From assembly GCA_028696365.1 (NCBI GenBank), contig JAQVHG010000093.1:1-8241 (forward strand): a stretch of DNA of 8,241 nucleotides, given 5' to 3'. The position numbers and the translations under genes were made by a program. Positions 5,913 through 8,241 of the stretch are shown here, one piece after another. The DNA comes from Methanofollis sp. Its GTDB lineage: Archaea; Halobacteriota; Methanomicrobia; Methanomicrobiales; Methanofollaceae. The notes beneath the pieces were generated by a model. The model was not told the origin of the DNA and did not search any database. It saw only the letters and a list, made by a program, of their open reading frames with translations. Every line of letters begins with the position of its first letter. Positions within the stretch are counted from its first letter, which is position 1.

Positions 5913-6895
5913 GAATCGCAGTCCTTGGGATGGGAGCGGTCGGCCGTGGTGTCGTCGAGGTGATCGCCGAGAAGGGGCTTGGATTCACGGTCACCGGGCT
6001 TGCCGACTCAAAGACCGGGCTGATTGAGCCAGAGGGGATCGACCTTGCGGCCGCACTTGCACAGAAGAAAAAGACCGGGCGCTGCGGCGACCGGGCGATC
6101 TCTGCGATGGAGATCGTAGAACGCGGCGAGTATGATGTCCTGGTGGAGGTGACCCCCACCAATATCGATACCGGGGAGCCTGGCCTCACTGCGATCAAGA
6201 CCGCCCTCTCGATGGGGAAGCATGTGGTTACCTCGAACAAGGGGCCGCTTGCCCTCAAATACAGGGAACTGATGGACCTCGCCGAGGAGCAGGGAGTGCA
6301 GCTGCGGTACGAGGCGACGGTCTGCGGGGCGATCCCGATCATTCAGACGCTCCAGCACGGGCTTGCCGGGAACACTGTCAAGGCGGTCTACGGGATCATG
6401 AACGGCACCTGCAACTATATTCTCACCAGGATGGCAGATGAGGGACTCACCTACGAGCAGGCCCTCGATGAGGCGCGGGAGATGGGGTATGCCGAGGCCG
6501 ACCCGACCTTTGATGTGAAGGGGATCGATACCGCCCTGAAACTGGTCATCCTGGCCAATACAATCTGGAAGAACGGCGCCACCTTGGCCGACGTCGACTG
6601 CACCGGGATCGACCTCCTGACAGTGGAAGCCCTTGCCCTTGCCGAGAGAAAGAACAGCACCATCAGGCTCATCGGCGAGGTGGTGCCAGAGAAGGGGTTG
6701 CTCAGGGTCTCCCCCAGGATCCTCCCAAAGAAGCACCCGCTGGTCGTCCGCGACAACCTCAATGCAGTGACTGTGGTCACCGACCTGGCCGGGGCGGTCA
6801 CCGAGGTCGGGAAGGGGGCGGGGTCGGTCGAGACGGCGAGCGCGGTCATCGGCGATCTGCTCTTCATCAAACATTGTCATGTCGAGGGTCATTGA
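5909..6895 (+). CDS. hom: Homoserine dehydrogenase
   Basis: It catalyses NAD(P)H-dependent reduction of aspartate semialdehyde to homoserine, the branch point to threonine and methionine. The protein has 328 residues from the ATG at 5909, with GGAGG (5897-5901) seven bases upstream. The N-terminal Rossmann fold has GMGAVGRG (7-14); TSNKGPLA (108-115) and GIMNGTCNYIL (162-172) are family signatures. The catalytic stretch GYAEADPTFDVKGIDTALKL has Glu196, Asp202, Asp207 and Lys211 at the positions that act in yeast homoserine dehydrogenase. It ends after the catalytic domain without the C-terminal ACT domain of many bacterial enzymes, matching the separate ACT protein encoded just upstream. The start at 5909 is chosen over an in-frame ATG at 5834 because that would add 25 unrelated residues and overlap the upstream gene. 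The next gene begins before this one ends. Confidence 0.96.
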   Translation: MRIAVLGMGAVGRGVVEVIAEKGLGFTVTGLADSKTGLIEPEGIDLAAALAQKKKTGRCGDRAISAMEIVERGEYDVLVEVTPTNIDTGEPGLTAIKTALSMGKHVVTSNKGPLALKYRELMDLAEEQGVQLRYEATVCGAIPIIQTLQHGLAGNTVKAVYGIMNGTCNYILTRMADEGLTYEQALDEAREMGYAEADPTFDVKGIDTALKLVILANTIWKNGATLADVDCTGIDLLTVEALALAERKNSTIRLIGEVVPEKGLLRVSPRILPKKHPLVVRDNLNAVTVVTDLAGAVTEVGKGAGSVETASAVIGDLLFIKHCHVEGH

Positions 6896-8003
6896 GAGAC
6901 GGCGAGAACTTCTTGCCGTGATGCGCAGGCTGACACTTGAGCAGGGACATTTCACGGTTCCTGAGGTGATGGAGCTCTGCACACTCCCGCGGAGCACGGT
7001 CCAGGACTGGGTCACCAGGCTCCTTGAGGAGGGGTGTATTGTGCTGCAGGAAGAGCGGCGCGGACGGCACCCGGCGATCTATGCGGCAGCCTCAGCCTTG
7101 CCGGCGAGCGCGTGTCGCCGGATCTTCACGACCGTCGACGGCGACCTGGTGGAGTGTTATCACGAATGTCTGAGCAGCGGGTGTGCGGCCTTCTGCGCCT
7201 ATCACCATGCCCTGGCCGGTGGGTCGCTTGTGCATGTCCAGCGGGACGGCACGCTGTTGCGCGAGTGCGGGGTCATCTCAGAGCATGACGATGTCGAGAT
7301 CGGGCTTGCTCCCCTGCCTGCGGTAGGGGTGGTCGGGATCAGGCGCGAGGGCGACGAGATTGTGCAGCAGATCAGGTGTGTCGGCGGGCCGGCCTATTCG
7401 CTCACCGACCAGATGGCCGAGGCCGAAGGGGTCTGCGGGGTAGAGGCAAGGCGGAGCGGAGGGGTGATCGAGGGCGAGGTCAGGACGCGGGCCCTGGTGC
7501 TTCTTGGGATCGGGGTCGACGATACCGATGCAGCACCTGGTGGGGGCGCGACCTTTGCCCTGGCCCTGGCCCTCCTCCAACACCTGAGCACCATCAAGGG
7601 AGTGATCCCGATCAGCCACCGGGTGGCGATGCTTAAGCCCGACATCCCTGAGCGGACAGCAGGGAACTCGTGCAGTTATATCGAACTCGCGGTGGATCCA
7701 GGAAAGGTTGAGGAGGTCACCGGGCGTGCAGTCCGTTTTGTCTCAAGCGAGGCGCTCTCCCCAGAGTGGGGGATCGCGGTCAGGGAGGGATTCAGGCACC
7801 TTCCCGAGCTTAGAGACTTTGGGGTACGGGCCCGTGAAGAACGGGTCACTCAAGAAGAGGCTTGGGACCTTGCGTCAAAAAGCGGTATTCTCCTCAAGGG
7901 AGGTCGAGGAGTCGTCGGTGCCCTGGCAGCGGTGGCGTTGCGGGGGGTGCCAATCGGGGTGTTGCTCGATCCGTTCGCAGCGATCGATGAGAGGATGAAA
8001 TAA
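6879..8003 (+). CDS. Fusion of winged-helix-like N-terminus, four-Cys cluster and TiaS/DUF1743-like domain; function unknown
   Basis: The 374-residue protein has three parts. Residues 1-70 look like a winged helix-turn-helix (EQGHFTVPEVMELCTLPRSTVQDWVTRLLEEGCIVL spans 21-56, then a basic wing RRGRHPAIY). Residues 80-135 contain Cys93-x3-Cys97-x4-Cys102-x3-Cys106 with nearby His95, His109 and His110, a plausible metal site. Residues about 205-370 resemble tRNA(Ile2)-agmatinylcytidine synthase TiaS: GIGVDDTDA (210-218), MLKPDIPERTAGNS (251-264) and GGRGVVGALAAVAL (341-354). The OB-fold and zinc ribbon of TiaS are missing, so this is probably not TiaS itself. From memory, methanogenesis marker protein 11 also carries a DUF1743-type domain and a similar central region, and is the best family to test. 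It overlaps the homoserine dehydrogenase stop by 17 nt and has no ribosome site, so translation is probably coupled. Its substrate, and whether it binds DNA, are unknown. Confidence 0.8.
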   Translation: MSRVIERRRELLAVMRRLTLEQGHFTVPEVMELCTLPRSTVQDWVTRLLEEGCIVLQEERRGRHPAIYAAASALPASACRRIFTTVDGDLVECYHECLSSGCAAFCAYHHALAGGSLVHVQRDGTLLRECGVISEHDDVEIGLAPLPAVGVVGIRREGDEIVQQIRCVGGPAYSLTDQMAEAEGVCGVEARRSGGVIEGEVRTRALVLLGIGVDDTDAAPGGGATFALALALLQHLSTIKGVIPISHRVAMLKPDIPERTAGNSCSYIELAVDPGKVEEVTGRAVRFVSSEALSPEWGIAVREGFRHLPELRDFGVRAREERVTQEEAWDLASKSGILLKGGRGVVGALAAVALRGVPIGVLLDPFAAIDERMK

Positions 8004-8020
8004 TTCTGGCCCTGTCGAAC

Positions 8021-8041
8021 CTCCCACCTGTTCGTGGGGAG
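8021..8041 (+). other. Hairpin after the TiaS-like gene
   Basis: CTCCCAC (8021-8027) can pair with GTGGGGAG (8034-8041), with one bulged G, around a 6-nt loop. It lies 17 nt after the TAA at 8001-8003. No T tract follows, so it may protect the mRNA 3' end or belong to the adjacent repeat rather than terminate transcription. Confidence 0.35.
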
Positions 8042-8055
8042 AGGGTGAATCGAAC

Positions 8056-8120
8056 GCCTTCCTCCATGCTCCTACTTGGGCGCCGCCCCCAGTGAAGAGC
8101 CTATGGGGAGGCGGATGAAA
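8056..8120. repeat. GC-rich hairpin repeat, copy 2
   Basis: This matches the block at 2006-2070 in order and spacing: CATGCTC, a GGGCGCCGCCCCC core, CCCCAGTGA (8087-8095 region) and AGGCGGATGAA. Identity is about 60-65% by eye. The hairpin here is less perfect than in copy 1. Confidence 0.4.
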
Positions 8121-8141
8121 CTCATTCTCTCCACAATAGGT

Positions 8142-8159
8142 GAGGATTTCTACAGAGCC
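8142..8159 (+). repeat. TTCTACARAG motif, third copy
   Basis: GAGGATTTCTACAGAGCC matches 16 of 18 bases at 1736-1753, and its core TTCTACAGAG is the exact complement of 1789-1798. An inverted partner would lie beyond the window edge. The rest of 8160-8241 shows no gene. Confidence 0.4.
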
Positions 8160-8241
8160 AGTTCAGCAGAACCTTTTATCTTGATCTCTTTTGTGATGAA
8201 AGATCCACTGCCTAACCAGATCCCAGCGATTTCTGGCAATT

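Noticed and set aside
6008..7015. Minus-strand open frame of 335 codons
   Set aside because: It is fully antisense to homoserine dehydrogenase and the start of the next gene; its Pro/Arg/Gly/Asp-rich product has no family motif. High GC keeps the antisense frame open.

Overview
The window looks like chromosomal DNA from a methanogenic archaeon, most likely of the Methanomicrobiales. This is an inference. It rests on moderately high GC, archaeal TATA-like AT-rich promoters, an ACT-domain protein paired with homoserine dehydrogenase (a mainly archaeal arrangement), and a TiaS-like gene whose closest named relatives, as I recall them, are archaeal or methanogen-specific. The genus cannot be fixed from the sequence alone.

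The left 5.1 kb, on the minus strand, is an OpuA/ProU-type glycine betaine uptake locus. Read 5'->3' it holds the ATPase with C-terminal CBS-type region (3876-5096), the permease (3031-3879, overlapping the ATPase stop by ATGA), and a lipoprotein substrate-binding protein (2122-3006, 24 nt after the permease). These three form a complete importer in one operon. Further downstream on the same strand lie two more substrate-binding paralogues. The middle one (about 1090-1622) is a decayed pseudogene with a missing N-terminus, a frameshift, an internal deletion and an in-frame stop. The outer one (1-855) is intact but runs off the window edge.

A 324-bp divergent intergenic region (5097-5420) separates this operon from a plus-strand biosynthetic group. 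It carries two AT-rich TATA-like blocks and a perfect 10-bp dyad, TTGAACACCA-N5-TGGTGTTCAA (5198-5222), about 100 nt before the ATPase start. The dyad is the best regulatory candidate in the window.

The plus-strand group is a stand-alone ACT protein (5421-5912), homoserine dehydrogenase (5909-6895, ATGA overlap) and a fused protein (6879-8003, 17-nt overlap). The fused protein joins a winged-helix-like N-terminus, a four-cysteine cluster and a TiaS/DUF1743-like domain. The first two fit amino-acid-regulated synthesis of homoserine for threonine and methionine. The third has no obvious pathway link and is the least understood gene here.

The gene-free stretches (1623-2121 and 8004-8241) carry related noncoding motifs: a TTCTACARAG motif three times, including one inverted pair, and a GC-rich hairpin followed by CCCCAGTGA twice. 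They look like remnants of small dispersed elements. No tRNA, rRNA, CRISPR array or intact insertion sequence was seen.
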